From Bradyrhizobium sp. 149 (GTDB lineage: Bacteria > Pseudomonadota > Alphaproteobacteria > Rhizobiales > Xanthobacteraceae), in contig NZ_JADPKK010000022.1 of NCBI RefSeq assembly GCF_023073915.1, forward strand, positions 1,364,001 to 1,428,000: a DNA stretch of 64,000 nt, read 5' to 3'. Made by a program: the position numbers and the translations under genes. Positions 36,580 through 44,926 of this stretch are shown here, piece after piece. The notes below the pieces were generated by a model, which saw nothing but the letters and a program-made list of their open reading frames with translations, did no database searches and was not told the origin of the DNA. How positions within the stretch are numbered: position 1 is the stretch's first letter; every line of letters begins with the position of its first letter.

Positions 36580-36890
36580 TTACCCGGACGAAGGCGCCGA
36601 CTCCATGGCGTGATCATACGACAGTTCCAGTCCGTCCAAATTGCCCTCCCTGCGCCACTTGTCGAGCAGCCGCAAGAATGCCACCGGGCCGCGCCAACAC
36701 TGGCTGTTTCTTGGCGCAATCGGATCGAACACGCCTTCGACGCGCGCCCGGATCTCGGCTTGCCCGCTGTTCTATGCGCTGGAGGCTCGCGAAGACGACC
36801 GCAAGTTCCTCGGGACCGATATCCTTCGGCAGGCTGGCCGCACCCGGCGCAGGACCCGAAGGGCGGCACGGGTTGGACGGATGCTGACAT
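36580..36890 (-). pseudogene. Probable frameshifted remnant of an unknown gene
   Basis: This ~400-base gap has no intact gene, but two minus-strand frames look coding in succession. One gives LPKDIGPEELAVVFASLQR; about 25 codons on, a second frame gives AEIRARVEGVFDPIAPRN, then QCWRGPVAFLRLLDKWRR and NLDGLELSYDHAMES before a TAA at 36580. Joining them needs a frameshift near 36770. A possible start MSASVQPVPP at 36890 lies in the third frame. No family recognised. Confidence 0.4.
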
Positions 36891-36937
36891 CTCGGCGGGC
36901 CGCTTGCGCGCCCCCTCAGGCGACGACAGCCCTCGCC

Positions 36938-37846
36938 TCAGTTGACCACATAGACATCAGGATCGAAGCTGGAGCTGGGCTTCTTGAAGGCGTCGCGCAG
37001 GGCCGGTGACATCGGGACGTTGTAGTTGAGGCCGCTCGGCGGCGTCGGCGATTCCAGCCACTTCTTGTAGAGGACCTCAATCTCCGGGCTGGCGTACAGC
37101 TCTGCAGTCGCGCGGTCGGCAAGCGCCTTGAAGGGCGCATCCTCCCGCCGCAGCATGATCCCGTAAGGCTCGGGCTTCGAGAACGTCTCCTCGCTGATCA
37201 TAAAGAGCTGCGGCTCCTTCGATCGCGCAATCGCGACCGCGAGCTGCACGTCGTCGAGCGCGTAGGCCTGGGCGCGATCGGTTTCGAGCAACAGGAAAGC
37301 TTCGGCCTGATCCTTGGCCGGCATCACATTGATGCCGAGATTGCGCTCGGTGTTGACCTTGGCGAGCTGCGTCAGGTTGACCGAGCCGGCCACTGCCGTC
37401 ACCGCCTTGCCCTTGAGATCGTCGATCGTGTTGATCTTTGCGGCCCTTTTGGCGGCAAATCGCGTGGCGCTGAGGAAGTGCGTGTTGGTGAAGGCAACCT
37501 GCTTCTGGCGATCGGCGTTGTTGGTGGTGGCCGAGCAATGCAAGTCGAGCGTCCCGTTGACCATCAGCGGAATCCGGTTCGACGACGTCACGGCGATAGT
37601 GTCGACGGCGATGTCGGGCATGCCGAGCTGCTTCTTCACGGCATCCACGATTCCAAGGCAGATATCCATGGCAAAGCCGACCGGCTTCTGGTTGCCGTCG
37701 AGATAGCTGAAGGGGACCGAGGCCTCCTGATAGCCCAGCGTGATCTTCTTCGTTTCTTTCACTTTCTGTAGCGTGCCCGACAGGTCTTCGGCGGAGGCGA
37801 CAGTCGCAAGGCATGTGAGGGCCAGGAGAACGGTAGGTAGACGCAT
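36938..37846 (-). CDS. Polar amino acid ABC transporter substrate-binding protein (GltI-like)
   Basis: A 302-residue periplasmic binding protein of the SBP_bac_3 family. Signal peptide 1-19 (LALTCLATVASAED). The mature start KKITLGYQEASVPFSYLDGN and VGFAMDICLGIVDAVKKQ match glutamate/aspartate binders, and HCSATTNNADRQKQVAFTN is the GltI-type ligand-site motif. No permease or ATPase genes are adjacent, so it is an orphan receptor. Substrate inference (acidic amino acids) rests on family resemblance only. Confidence 0.88.
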   Translation of the reverse strand: MRLPTVLLALTCLATVASAEDLSGTLQKVKETKKITLGYQEASVPFSYLDGNQKPVGFAMDICLGIVDAVKKQLGMPDIAVDTIAVTSSNRIPLMVNGTLDLHCSATTNNADRQKQVAFTNTHFLSATRFAAKRAAKINTIDDLKGKAVTAVAGSVNLTQLAKVNTERNLGINVMPAKDQAEAFLLLETDRAQAYALDDVQLAVAIARSKEPQLFMISEETFSKPEPYGIMLRREDAPFKALADRATAELYASPEIEVLYKKWLESPTPPSGLNYNVPMSPALRDAFKKPSSSFDPDVYVVN

Positions 37847-38025
37847 CGGGGGCTCCTCGAGGACGCTTGCGCCTCCATGCCGGGCGCAGCAATCGCACCG
37901 TTGATAGCGCAGGCGCGTGGCAGCGGCCAGACGAGCTTGCGCCTATCAGCTATCGCCGCTTGCGATATGCTGACCGGTCAGCTTGTCCGCGCGGAAACGG
38001 CCGGGCCCAAGCGCCGGGCTGGCTG

Positions 38026-38445
38026 TTACGCGTCGATGCCGCGCTGGACCAGGATGCGCTCGGCGCTGTCGTTCCAGACGTCCATCTTGGTGATCTTGCC
38101 ATTCCGCACCACGAAGCGATCGACGTAGCGGTTGCCTTCGAACGGGGTCCCATCCTTCCATTCGCCATAGAGCGTGCCGACGCTATAGACCACGGTTTCG
38201 CCGTCGCCGGGGCAGACGTCGAACCGGTCCATCCTCTTCTTGACCCAGCGGTAGCGCTTGGCGTTGAAGGCGGTCGGGCCGCGCGGATGATCGAACTCGC
38301 GCCCGCCGGTAAAGGTGATGACCGTGCCCGGCGCCATATAGGCTGCCGCGGTGTCCGGATCGGGGATCATCGATGCGGTGAGATAGGCTTCCACGATCCC
38401 GGCATCGAACAACGGACCGGCTTCGGCTCTTGCGGCAATGGACAT
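38026..38445 (-). CDS. NTF2-like (SnoaL/nuclear transport factor 2) protein
   Basis: A 139-residue cone-shaped-fold protein: a helical N-part (VEAYLTASMIPDPDTAAAYM), then strands including GTVITFTGGREFDHPRGPTA, and a C-terminal sheet (NRYVDRFVVRNGKITKMDVW) typical of the superfamily. The fold hosts isomerases, hydrolases and plain binding proteins, so activity cannot be assigned. It is divergent from the CodA-like amidohydrolase gene and may relate to it. Confidence 0.75.
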   Translation of the reverse strand: MSIAARAEAGPLFDAGIVEAYLTASMIPDPDTAAAYMAPGTVITFTGGREFDHPRGPTAFNAKRYRWVKKRMDRFDVCPGDGETVVYSVGTLYGEWKDGTPFEGNRYVDRFVVRNGKITKMDVWNDSAERILVQRGIDA

Positions 38446-38588
38446 GGCTCATTCTCCCGGCTTTGGGGAATACTAGCGCCGCCATCGGGGAATACGTGCA
38501 TATATTTTGAACATTTCCCTCGCTACACTGCCGACAATCTGGAGCCGCCAACCGCGGCTGGCTGCACTAAATTCCTTCCGCAGGAGCC

Positions 38589-39830
38589 ATGACCGCGCAA
38601 TCCGCCTTTGACCTCATCTTTCGCAATGCCGTGCTGCGCGGGGCTGCCGACCCAATGGATATCGGCGTCACGCGCGGCCGGATCACCGCCATCGAACCGA
38701 CGCTCGCCTGCGAGGCCGTCGAGGTCGATGTCGGCGGGCGCCTCGCCCTGCCCGGCTTCGTCGACAGCCACATCCATCTCGACAAGGCCTGCCTGCTCGG
38801 CCGCTGCGGGCACGATCACGGCAGCGTCTCGGAAGCGATCCGCGCCGTCGCCGGGATGAAGAAGGACTTTACGATCGAAGACGTCTATGCACGCGGCGCA
38901 AAGGTGCTCGAACGCGCCATCGTGCACGGCACGACCCGCATGCGAACCCATGTCGAGATCGATCCGCGCATTGGCTTGCGCGGCTTCGAGGCGGTCAAGG
39001 CGCTGAAGCGTGATTATGCCTGGGCGATCGACCTGTCGCTCTGCGTCTTTCCACAGGAAGGCCTCACTAACGATCCCGGCAGCGAGGAGCTGCTGATCCA
39101 GGCGCTGCGCAACGGCGGCGGGGTGATCGGCGGCTGCCCCTACACGGACACCGATCCGAACGCCCATCTCGCGCGCATCTTCGACCTGGCACAGGAATTC
39201 GATGTCGACGTCGATCTCCATCTCGATTTCGACCTCGATCCCTCCTGGTGGCACCTCGACGAGGTCTGCCGGCAGACCGAGGGGCGCAAATACGGGGGGC
39301 GCGTCGCAATCGGCCATGCGACGAAACTCTCCGCACTGGCACCGGAGCGGCTGAAGGCTGCCACCGCGCAACTCGCGCGAGCCGGCGTTGCCGTCACCGT
39401 GTTGCCTGCAACCGATCTCTATCTGATGGGGCGTGAGGCGACCCACAACGCGCCACGCGGGCTGACGCTTGCCCACAAGCTCGCCGGCGACGGCGTGGTG
39501 TGCTCGGTCGCGACCAACAACGTGCTCAATCCCTTCACGCCGTTCGGCGATGCCTCGCTGCTGCGAATGGCGAATTTCTACGCCAATGTCGCGCATGCCC
39601 CGGTCAACGATTTCGATACCTGCCTTGATCTCGTGACCGAGCTGCCGGCGCGGCTGATGAACCTCAGGGATTACGGCATCAAGATCGGAAACCCCGCCGA
39701 TCTCGTCGTGCTCGATACGCAGGACAGCCGCTTCGCGATCGCCGAGCTGCCGGACATCGTGATGGGATTCAAGAGCGGCCGGCAGACTTTTGCGCGGCAA
39801 CGGCCCACTCTGTTCAGACCCGGTTCTTGA
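38589..39830 (+). CDS. CodA-like amidohydrolase (cytosine deaminase family)
   Basis: A 413-residue metal-dependent deaminase/hydrolase. PGFVDSHIHLDKACLLGR carries the HxH metal motif plus the Lys-Ala typical of cytosine deaminase and AtzC relatives. RTHVEIDPRIGLRG, HLDFDLDPSWWHLDEV and IGHATKLSAL provide further metal and substrate residues, and CSVATNNVLNPFTPFGDASL carries the catalytic region. It acts on a cyclic amidine or N-heterocycle; the exact substrate is open. It is transcribed alone and ends in a strong hairpin. Confidence 0.85.
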   Translation: MTAQSAFDLIFRNAVLRGAADPMDIGVTRGRITAIEPTLACEAVEVDVGGRLALPGFVDSHIHLDKACLLGRCGHDHGSVSEAIRAVAGMKKDFTIEDVYARGAKVLERAIVHGTTRMRTHVEIDPRIGLRGFEAVKALKRDYAWAIDLSLCVFPQEGLTNDPGSEELLIQALRNGGGVIGGCPYTDTDPNAHLARIFDLAQEFDVDVDLHLDFDLDPSWWHLDEVCRQTEGRKYGGRVAIGHATKLSALAPERLKAATAQLARAGVAVTVLPATDLYLMGREATHNAPRGLTLAHKLAGDGVVCSVATNNVLNPFTPFGDASLLRMANFYANVAHAPVNDFDTCLDLVTELPARLMNLRDYGIKIGNPADLVVLDTQDSRFAIAELPDIVMGFKSGRQTFARQRPTLFRPGS

Positions 39831-39833
39831 TCT

Positions 39834-39861
39834 GCTCTCAATGCATATCTGCATTGAGAGC
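39834..39861 (+). terminator. 12-bp perfect hairpin after the amidohydrolase gene
   Basis: Arms GCTCTCAATGCA and TGCATTGAGAGC enclose the loop TATC, starting 4 bases after the stop codon. No long T-run follows (only GGTTTT a few bases on), so it is a likely but not classical terminator, or an mRNA 3' stabiliser. Confidence 0.6.
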
Positions 39862-40042
39862 GGCTGGTTTTCGCGCAGCTTCCGTTCGATGTTACCGGCG
39901 ATCGTTCCAAAATTCCGAATCCGGTAGATTCCCGGATAGCAGTTTCTTGCTGATTCTCGATAGCTGCGCGCATTGCAAGTCCCGCGGTGCCGGCCAATAA
40001 TAGGGCCTGCACTGAAGTCTGCATTCAACGGGAAGCATCGAC

Positions 40043-40348
40043 ATGTTCAGCGCATTCAGCAGCATCGACTCCATTCGCGCGAGAACGCCCAGCGAGGCCG
40101 CCGTGAAGCGGCTCGACGGCATCGGGCATGTGCTGTCGGACCTTGATCTGGCAAGCGTCCAGACGCAGGATGACCTGACGCGCATGCTCCTGACGCTCGA
40201 TACCGCCGACAAGTGCATTCGGTCGATCCGCGCAGAATTCCGTACCGAAGCCGCCAGCGACCGGCTCGCCCGCAAGGCCGAAGACCTGATGGCGCTGATC
40301 GAACGCGCCCGCGACGAGCTCACTGGCTGTCGCACGGCAAAGTCCTGA
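40043..40348 (+). CDS. Hypothetical helical protein (101 aa)
   Basis: A 101-residue, mostly helical soluble protein with heptad-like patterning (LDGIGHVLSDLDLASVQTQD; LARKAEDLMALIERARDEL). No signal peptide or recognised family. It is convergent with the pathway operon to its right, from whose last gene it is separated by 12 bases. Confidence 0.6.
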   Translation: MFSAFSSIDSIRARTPSEAAVKRLDGIGHVLSDLDLASVQTQDDLTRMLLTLDTADKCIRSIRAEFRTEAASDRLARKAEDLMALIERARDELTGCRTAKS

Positions 40349-40360
40349 GCAGGCGCCGCC

Positions 40361-41284
40361 TTATTTCTCGCGATTGATCTTCGCCAGGATTCGGTCCGCC
40401 TCGGTGCGCCAGTCGGCGCTGCGTGCGAACTCCTTGGTGCCTTTCGTTCCGAACAGGCCTTCATCGGCAAGGTCCGCCACCCAGGCCTGCCGCTCGGCGG
40501 TGCCCTGCGCGGACCACGGCGTCAGCCCCGCTTCACGCACGGTCTCGGCGACCTCCCGGACTTCCTCGGCGCGGCGGCGGCCATGCTCGATCACGCGCTG
40601 GAAGCAATAAGCGCCCTGCTTTTCCCAATCGATCGTGGGAAAGGTTTCCGCCAGTGAAGCCAGTACCGCATCCTCGACGCCATAGGCGCGCGCGGTGGTG
40701 AAGCTTTCGATGACCATGGCCTCTAGGCCCTTGATCATGATGCTGCGACACATCTTCACCGCCGAGGAAACACCGAGCTCGTCGCTCGCAACCTTTGCCG
40801 CAAAACCGATCGCGTTCAAGAGCGGCTCAAGCTCCCTGGCACCGGGACCACCGAGCAGCAGCGGCACCTTGATGCGATAAGGCGGTACCGATGTCATCAC
40901 CGCGCCCTCGACATAGCGTCCGGCAGCGCCGTCGATCAGGGCCGCGGCGCGCTGCTTGGCGCTGGGAGACGCGGAATTGAAATCCAGGAACCAGGTGCCC
41001 TGATTGATCGCGGCCGCGCAAGCCTTTGCCGCCGGCACGGCCTGGCTCGCGGTGACCGCGGAGATGATGAAATCGGATCTGGCGGTCAGTTCGGCGTGCG
41101 AGGCTGCGAGCCACACGCCGATTTTTTCCGCATGCTCCTTCAGCGAAGCACCCTGCTCGCCTCCGAGCTTGATGTCATAGGCCGAGACCTTGATGTCCTG
41201 TTGGCGTAGATCCTCGGCCAAAATCCTGCCGACCTCGCCGTAACCGACCAGCCCGATCTGCCATCGCTTGGGATCACCCGCCAT
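40361..41284 (-). CDS. NAD(P)-dependent dehydrogenase with DUF1932 domain (6PGDH superfamily)
   Basis: A 307-residue beta-hydroxyacid dehydrogenase-like protein. The Rossmann motif is IGLVGYGEVGRILAEDL (about 9-25). FNSASPSAKQRAAALIDGAA matches the family substrate-loop region, and the helical DUF1932 domain follows, with the presumed catalytic lysine in SSAVKMCRSIMIKGLEAM. It overlaps the upstream gene by 1 base and is the last gene of the operon. It may act on a hydroxy- or oxo-acid linked to the pyrone/oxaloacetate branch; no specific reaction can be assigned. Confidence 0.8.
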   Translation of the reverse strand: MAGDPKRWQIGLVGYGEVGRILAEDLRQQDIKVSAYDIKLGGEQGASLKEHAEKIGVWLAASHAELTARSDFIISAVTASQAVPAAKACAAAINQGTWFLDFNSASPSAKQRAAALIDGAAGRYVEGAVMTSVPPYRIKVPLLLGGPGARELEPLLNAIGFAAKVASDELGVSSAVKMCRSIMIKGLEAMVIESFTTARAYGVEDAVLASLAETFPTIDWEKQGAYCFQRVIEHGRRRAEEVREVAETVREAGLTPWSAQGTAERQAWVADLADEGLFGTKGTKEFARSADWRTEADRILAKINREK

Positions 41285-42153
41285 CAGTTCAGTCCTCGCG
41301 TCGTCTCGTCGAACAGCTCCTCAACCGCGTAGCGGCGCGGGATCAGCCCCTGCTGGTACGCGTAGTCGAGGATCAGCTCCAGCGGCTTTCTGTTGGCCTC
41401 GAACCCGAACGGCACGAGATCAGGTGTTGCCGCAGTGCCGATCTGTTCCTTGTTCCGCTTGAGCAGATCATAGACCGCCGCGACCACATCAGCGCGCGAT
41501 CTCGCCAGCTGCTCGGTCACGACCACGAGATGGTTGACCGGCACGACGCCGCGACGCGCGTACCATTTGGCGGCTTCCGCGGCCGGATCGGGGAACAGCG
41601 TCTTCAGCTTGGGATCGCTCGAGGCCTCGCCGAGGACGGCGTCGAGCTCGCCGTCGAGCAGCATCTGGAGGATCTTCTTGTCCTTCGGCGCGCGCTCGGT
41701 GGTGTCGACATATTCGGCAACATGCGGGTCTTCGAAGGTGATCCAGCGGATCTTGTCGAGGTTGACGCCGCAATCGTTGGCGAGGATGCCCCTGATCCAG
41801 GCGCCGGTCGTGGTCGTGAACGATCGAATGCCGACGCGCTTGCCCTCCAGATCGCACGGCGCGAGCGTTCCATGCGCAGGATTATAGAGCGCGTAGGAAT
41901 GCTGGAAGCGGCCGAGCATGGTGGCAGGCAGCAGCACCAGCGGCTTGTCATGCGCCTTCGCCATCAAATAGGTGACGATCGCCATCTCGCAGACGTCGAA
42001 GGCCTGCTCGCGCACCATCGGCTTGAACGCCATGTTGGTCGGCGTATACGCGATGAAGTCGAGATCGAAGCGGTCGGAGCGAAGCTCGCCGCTCTTCACC
42101 GCCTGGACATGGGGGTGACTGCCGAGCACGGCTTTCAGCTTGAGACGATCCAT
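41284..42153 (-). CDS. 4,5-dihydroxyphthalate decarboxylase-like protein
   Basis: A 289-residue protein with a periplasmic-binding-protein fold but no signal peptide, matching the Pht5/PhtD family (LKAVLGSHPHVQAVKSGELR, EQAFDVCEMAIVTYLMAKAH, GIRSFTTTTGAWIRGILAND). The characterised enzyme converts 4,5-dihydroxyphthalate to protocatechuate. Many relatives are annotated as transporter proteins, but the missing export signal and the protocatechuate meta-pathway genes around it favour an enzyme. Whether its substrate is a phthalate or another aromatic or pyrone acid is open. Confidence 0.7.
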   Translation of the reverse strand: MDRLKLKAVLGSHPHVQAVKSGELRSDRFDLDFIAYTPTNMAFKPMVREQAFDVCEMAIVTYLMAKAHDKPLVLLPATMLGRFQHSYALYNPAHGTLAPCDLEGKRVGIRSFTTTTGAWIRGILANDCGVNLDKIRWITFEDPHVAEYVDTTERAPKDKKILQMLLDGELDAVLGEASSDPKLKTLFPDPAAEAAKWYARRGVVPVNHLVVVTEQLARSRADVVAAVYDLLKRNKEQIGTAATPDLVPFGFEANRKPLELILDYAYQQGLIPRRYAVEELFDETTRGLN

Positions 42154-42191
42154 CGGCCCACTCCGCTTCTCATCTTGTTCTCTTCTTGGCT

Positions 42192-42875
42192 TCAGACGTC
42201 CTCGGGATTATCGACATAGACGAGCCCGGCCTTCCCCAAGGCCTCGCGCATGCTGTACATGTCGAGGCCCAGCTCGCCCGAAGCCAGCCGCTTGCGCTTG
42301 CCGCCTTCGTCCGCGTTGCGCTTCTTCGCCTTGTCGGCGACCTCGGCCGCGTAGCGCTTCGGCACCACCACGACGCCGTCGTCATCGGCCACGACGATGT
42401 CGCCGGGGTCGACGTTGACGCCGGCGCAGACCACGGGGACGTTGACCGAGCCGAGCGTGGCCTTCACCGTGCCCTTGGCCGAAACCGCGCGCGACCACAC
42501 CGGAAAATTCATCTCGTGCAGCGCTCTGACGTCGCGGCAGCCGGCATCGATAATCAGCCCCTGCACGCCACGCGTCTGAAGCGAGGTCGCGAGCAACTCG
42601 CCGAACATCCCGTCCGTGTTGTCGGTGGTACAGCCGACGACGAGAATGTCGCCCTTCTTGCACTGCTCGACCGCGACATGGATCATCCAGTTGTCGCCGG
42701 GCTGTGCCAGCACGGTGACAGCAGGACCGGCAATCGCCGCGCCCGGCCACACCGGCCGCAGATAAGGCTTCATCAGGCCAACGCGCCCATAGGCCTCGTG
42801 CACGGTCGAGACGCCGTACTCCGCCATCCCGGCGGGATCGGCACGCTTGATGTTGCGAACGACAACCGGCTTCAT
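42192..42875 (-). CDS. 4-carboxy-4-hydroxy-2-oxoadipate aldolase-like (GalC/LigK/HMG aldolase)
   Basis: A 227-residue RraA-fold class II aldolase. Family motifs are STVHEAYGRVGLMKPYLRP, CTTDNTDGMFGELLATS (metal and pyruvate-binding region), LIIDAGCRDVRALHE with the conserved Arg-Asp, and VDPGDIVVADDDGVVVVP. The family splits 4-carboxy-4-hydroxy-2-oxoadipate to pyruvate and oxaloacetate, the last step of protocatechuate 4,5-cleavage and gallate degradation. The ATG overlaps the GalB-like stop by 4 bases. RraA-type RNase E inhibitors share the fold, but context supports the aldolase. Confidence 0.88.
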   Translation of the reverse strand: MKPVVVRNIKRADPAGMAEYGVSTVHEAYGRVGLMKPYLRPVWPGAAIAGPAVTVLAQPGDNWMIHVAVEQCKKGDILVVGCTTDNTDGMFGELLATSLQTRGVQGLIIDAGCRDVRALHEMNFPVWSRAVSAKGTVKATLGSVNVPVVCAGVNVDPGDIVVADDDGVVVVPKRYAAEVADKAKKRNADEGGKRKRLASGELGLDMYSMREALGKAGLVYVDNPEDV

Positions 42876-43585
42876 GCCAAAACCTCCGCAACCGTCGGGA
42901 ACAGGCGCTGATAGGCCTCGCCGTAGGTCATGGGCACGCCGGTGTTGCGGCTGCCCTGGATGCCGCGATTGAGCGCGACGCGCTCGTAATAGCCCCAGAG
43001 GTGTTTTTGCGCGGCCAATATCTGGAACGCTTCGTACTTCTCCTTCCAGACCTCGTCGATCTTGAGGAGCAGGTCCGGCTTGTAATTGCACTGCTCAGGC
43101 TGGTGCGGCTCGAACAAAAACACCGGCGGCGCCGAATATTGGTACTGCGCGCCGGGCTTATGGCCCATGGCCTGCGCGACCACGCGGGTTTCCTGCGCGA
43201 AATGCGCCGCATTGGGATGGTCGAAATTATAGGGGTCTTCCAGCGCGTGCGTCAGCACGAAGCTCGGGTTGAACTCGCGGTAGATGTCGACCATCCGGTC
43301 GAAATGCGCCTCGGTCAGCTTCAGCGGATAGTCGCCGCAATCGAAGAACTCGATCTCGGCGCCGAGCAGCTTTGCGGCACGCTCCGCCTCGTCCTTGCGA
43401 CCGGCCTTGACCGATTCCAGCGTCGCGCCCTTTTCCTTCCAGGCAAACTGGCTCTCGCCGCGCTCGCCGAAGGACATGCAGACGATCTTCATGCGAAAGC
43501 CCTTCTTCGCATGCAGCGCGATGGCGCCGCCCGCGCGCCAGACGAAATCGCCCGGATGGGCCGTGATCACGAGACCTGTTTTCAT
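42872..43585 (-). CDS. 4-oxalomesaconate hydratase, GalB type (PIG-L fold)
   Basis: A 237-residue LmbE/PIG-L-like protein. The N-terminus TAHPGDFVWRAGGAIALHAK and VCMSFGERGESQFAW closely follow, from memory, the Pseudomonas putida GalB sequence rather than GlcNAc deacetylases (which have AHPDDE). FDCGDYPLKLTEAH, LFEPHQPEQCNYKPD and GYYERVALNRG extend the resemblance. GalB hydrates 4-oxalomesaconate to 4-carboxy-4-hydroxy-2-oxoadipate, the substrate of the aldolase encoded next. Zn ligands of the family are expected at the N-terminal H and a later HxxH-like region. Confidence 0.87.
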   Translation of the reverse strand: MKTGLVITAHPGDFVWRAGGAIALHAKKGFRMKIVCMSFGERGESQFAWKEKGATLESVKAGRKDEAERAAKLLGAEIEFFDCGDYPLKLTEAHFDRMVDIYREFNPSFVLTHALEDPYNFDHPNAAHFAQETRVVAQAMGHKPGAQYQYSAPPVFLFEPHQPEQCNYKPDLLLKIDEVWKEKYEAFQILAAQKHLWGYYERVALNRGIQGSRNTGVPMTYGEAYQRLFPTVAEVLA

Positions 43586-43627
43586 GGGACAAACTCCCCT
43601 CTTTTGTTCGTAAGCGTCCTAAGTTCG

Positions 43628-44926
43628 TCAAGCCGCCGCGGCGGGTTCCTCGCGGTCGAGCACGCGCTTCAGGCGTTCGCCATCGAGCGCGCCTTCCCAT
43701 TTGGCAATCGCGATGGTCGCGACCGCGTTCCCGATCAGATTGGTCGGCGTCAGCCCCTGCGACATCAGGCGGTGGATGCCGAGCACGAGTGCCACGCTCG
43801 TCACCGGGATGCTGCCGGTGGCGGATAGCGTTGCCGCCAGCACGACGAAGGCGGCGCCCGCGATTCCCGCCGCGCCCTTGGAGGTCACGAGCAGGATCAA
43901 AAGCAGCTCGATCTGCTCGGCGAGCCCGAGCGGCGTGTTGGTTGCCTGCGCCAGGAACACCGAGGCGGCAGCAAGGTAGAGGCAGGTGCCGTCGAGATTG
44001 AAGGAATAGCCGGTCGGGATCACCAGCCCAACGACGCTGCGCTCGCAGCCGGCCTGCTCCAGCTTGGTCAGCATCCGCGGCAGTACCGTCTCCGACGACG
44101 TGGTAGCGATGCAGATCAGCAGCTCTTCCCAGATGTAGCGGATCAGCTTGAGCAGCGAGAAGCCGCAGATCCGTGCCACCGGGCCGAGCGCCACGATGAT
44201 GAAGATCACGCAAGTAAGATAGAAGCCGCCGAGGAGCTTGCCGAGCGAGGCCAGCGAGCCGACGCCGAACTTTCCGACCGTAAAGGCGATGGCGCCGAAT
44301 GCGCCGATCGGGGCCGCCCACATCACGAAACCGACGACGGCGAACACCATCTTGGCTGCGATGTCGATGAGATTGACCAGCGGTGCAGCCCGCTCACCGA
44401 GCTGCACCAGCGCAAAGCCACAAAGCACGGAGATAAACAGAACCTGGAGGATGTTGCCCTCGGCAAACGCGCCGATGAACGTCGCCGGCACGATGTTCAT
44501 CAGGAACGGCACGAAGCCGATCACGCCGGTCTGCTTGACATAGGGCTCGATCGCGCTGGCATTGATGGTGGCGGGATCGATGTTCATGCCGACGCCGGGC
44601 TTGAGCAGATTGACGGCGACGAGACCGATGATCAGCGCGATCGTGGTCATGATCTCGAAATAGACGATTGCCTTGACGGCGACGCGCCCGACACGGGCCA
44701 TGTCGGCCATATGCGCGATGCCGTGGACGACCGTGCAGAAGATGATCGGCGCGATCAGCATCCGGATCGCCTTGATGAAGGCATCGCCCAGAGGCTGCAT
44801 CTTGGCGCCCGCCTCGGGATTGACGATCCCAAGCGCGACGCCGGCCGCCATGGCGATGAGCACCTGGATCCAGAGCTCCTTCCACCAGGCGCGGCCGCGC
44901 GGCTTGTCGATCGCCAGCGCCGTCAT
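43628..44926 (-). CDS. DctA-family dicarboxylate/cation symporter
   Basis: A 432-residue DAACS transporter starting with a cytoplasmic stretch (KPRGRAWWKELWIQVLIAM). It has about eight hydrophobic segments, the serine-rich re-entrant loop (CIATTSSETVLPRMLTKLEQ), VVGLVIPTGYSFNLDGTCLY and the second loop with GAAGIAGAAFVVLAATL. Members import succinate, fumarate, malate or aspartate. Inside this operon it probably brings in a pathway acid such as pyrone dicarboxylate or another poly-acid; that is inference. Its start overlaps the upstream hydrolase stop (ATGA). Confidence 0.9.
   Translation of the reverse strand: MTALAIDKPRGRAWWKELWIQVLIAMAAGVALGIVNPEAGAKMQPLGDAFIKAIRMLIAPIIFCTVVHGIAHMADMARVGRVAVKAIVYFEIMTTIALIIGLVAVNLLKPGVGMNIDPATINASAIEPYVKQTGVIGFVPFLMNIVPATFIGAFAEGNILQVLFISVLCGFALVQLGERAAPLVNLIDIAAKMVFAVVGFVMWAAPIGAFGAIAFTVGKFGVGSLASLGKLLGGFYLTCVIFIIVALGPVARICGFSLLKLIRYIWEELLICIATTSSETVLPRMLTKLEQAGCERSVVGLVIPTGYSFNLDGTCLYLAAASVFLAQATNTPLGLAEQIELLLILLVTSKGAAGIAGAAFVVLAATLSATGSIPVTSVALVLGIHRLMSQGLTPTNLIGNAVATIAIAKWEGALDGERLKRVLDREEPAAAA

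Noticed and set aside
42872..43585. N-acetylglucosaminyl deacetylase (PIG-L)
   Set aside because: The AHPDDE motif is replaced by AHPGDF and flanking sequence follows GalB; the adjacent aldolase fits the hydratase.
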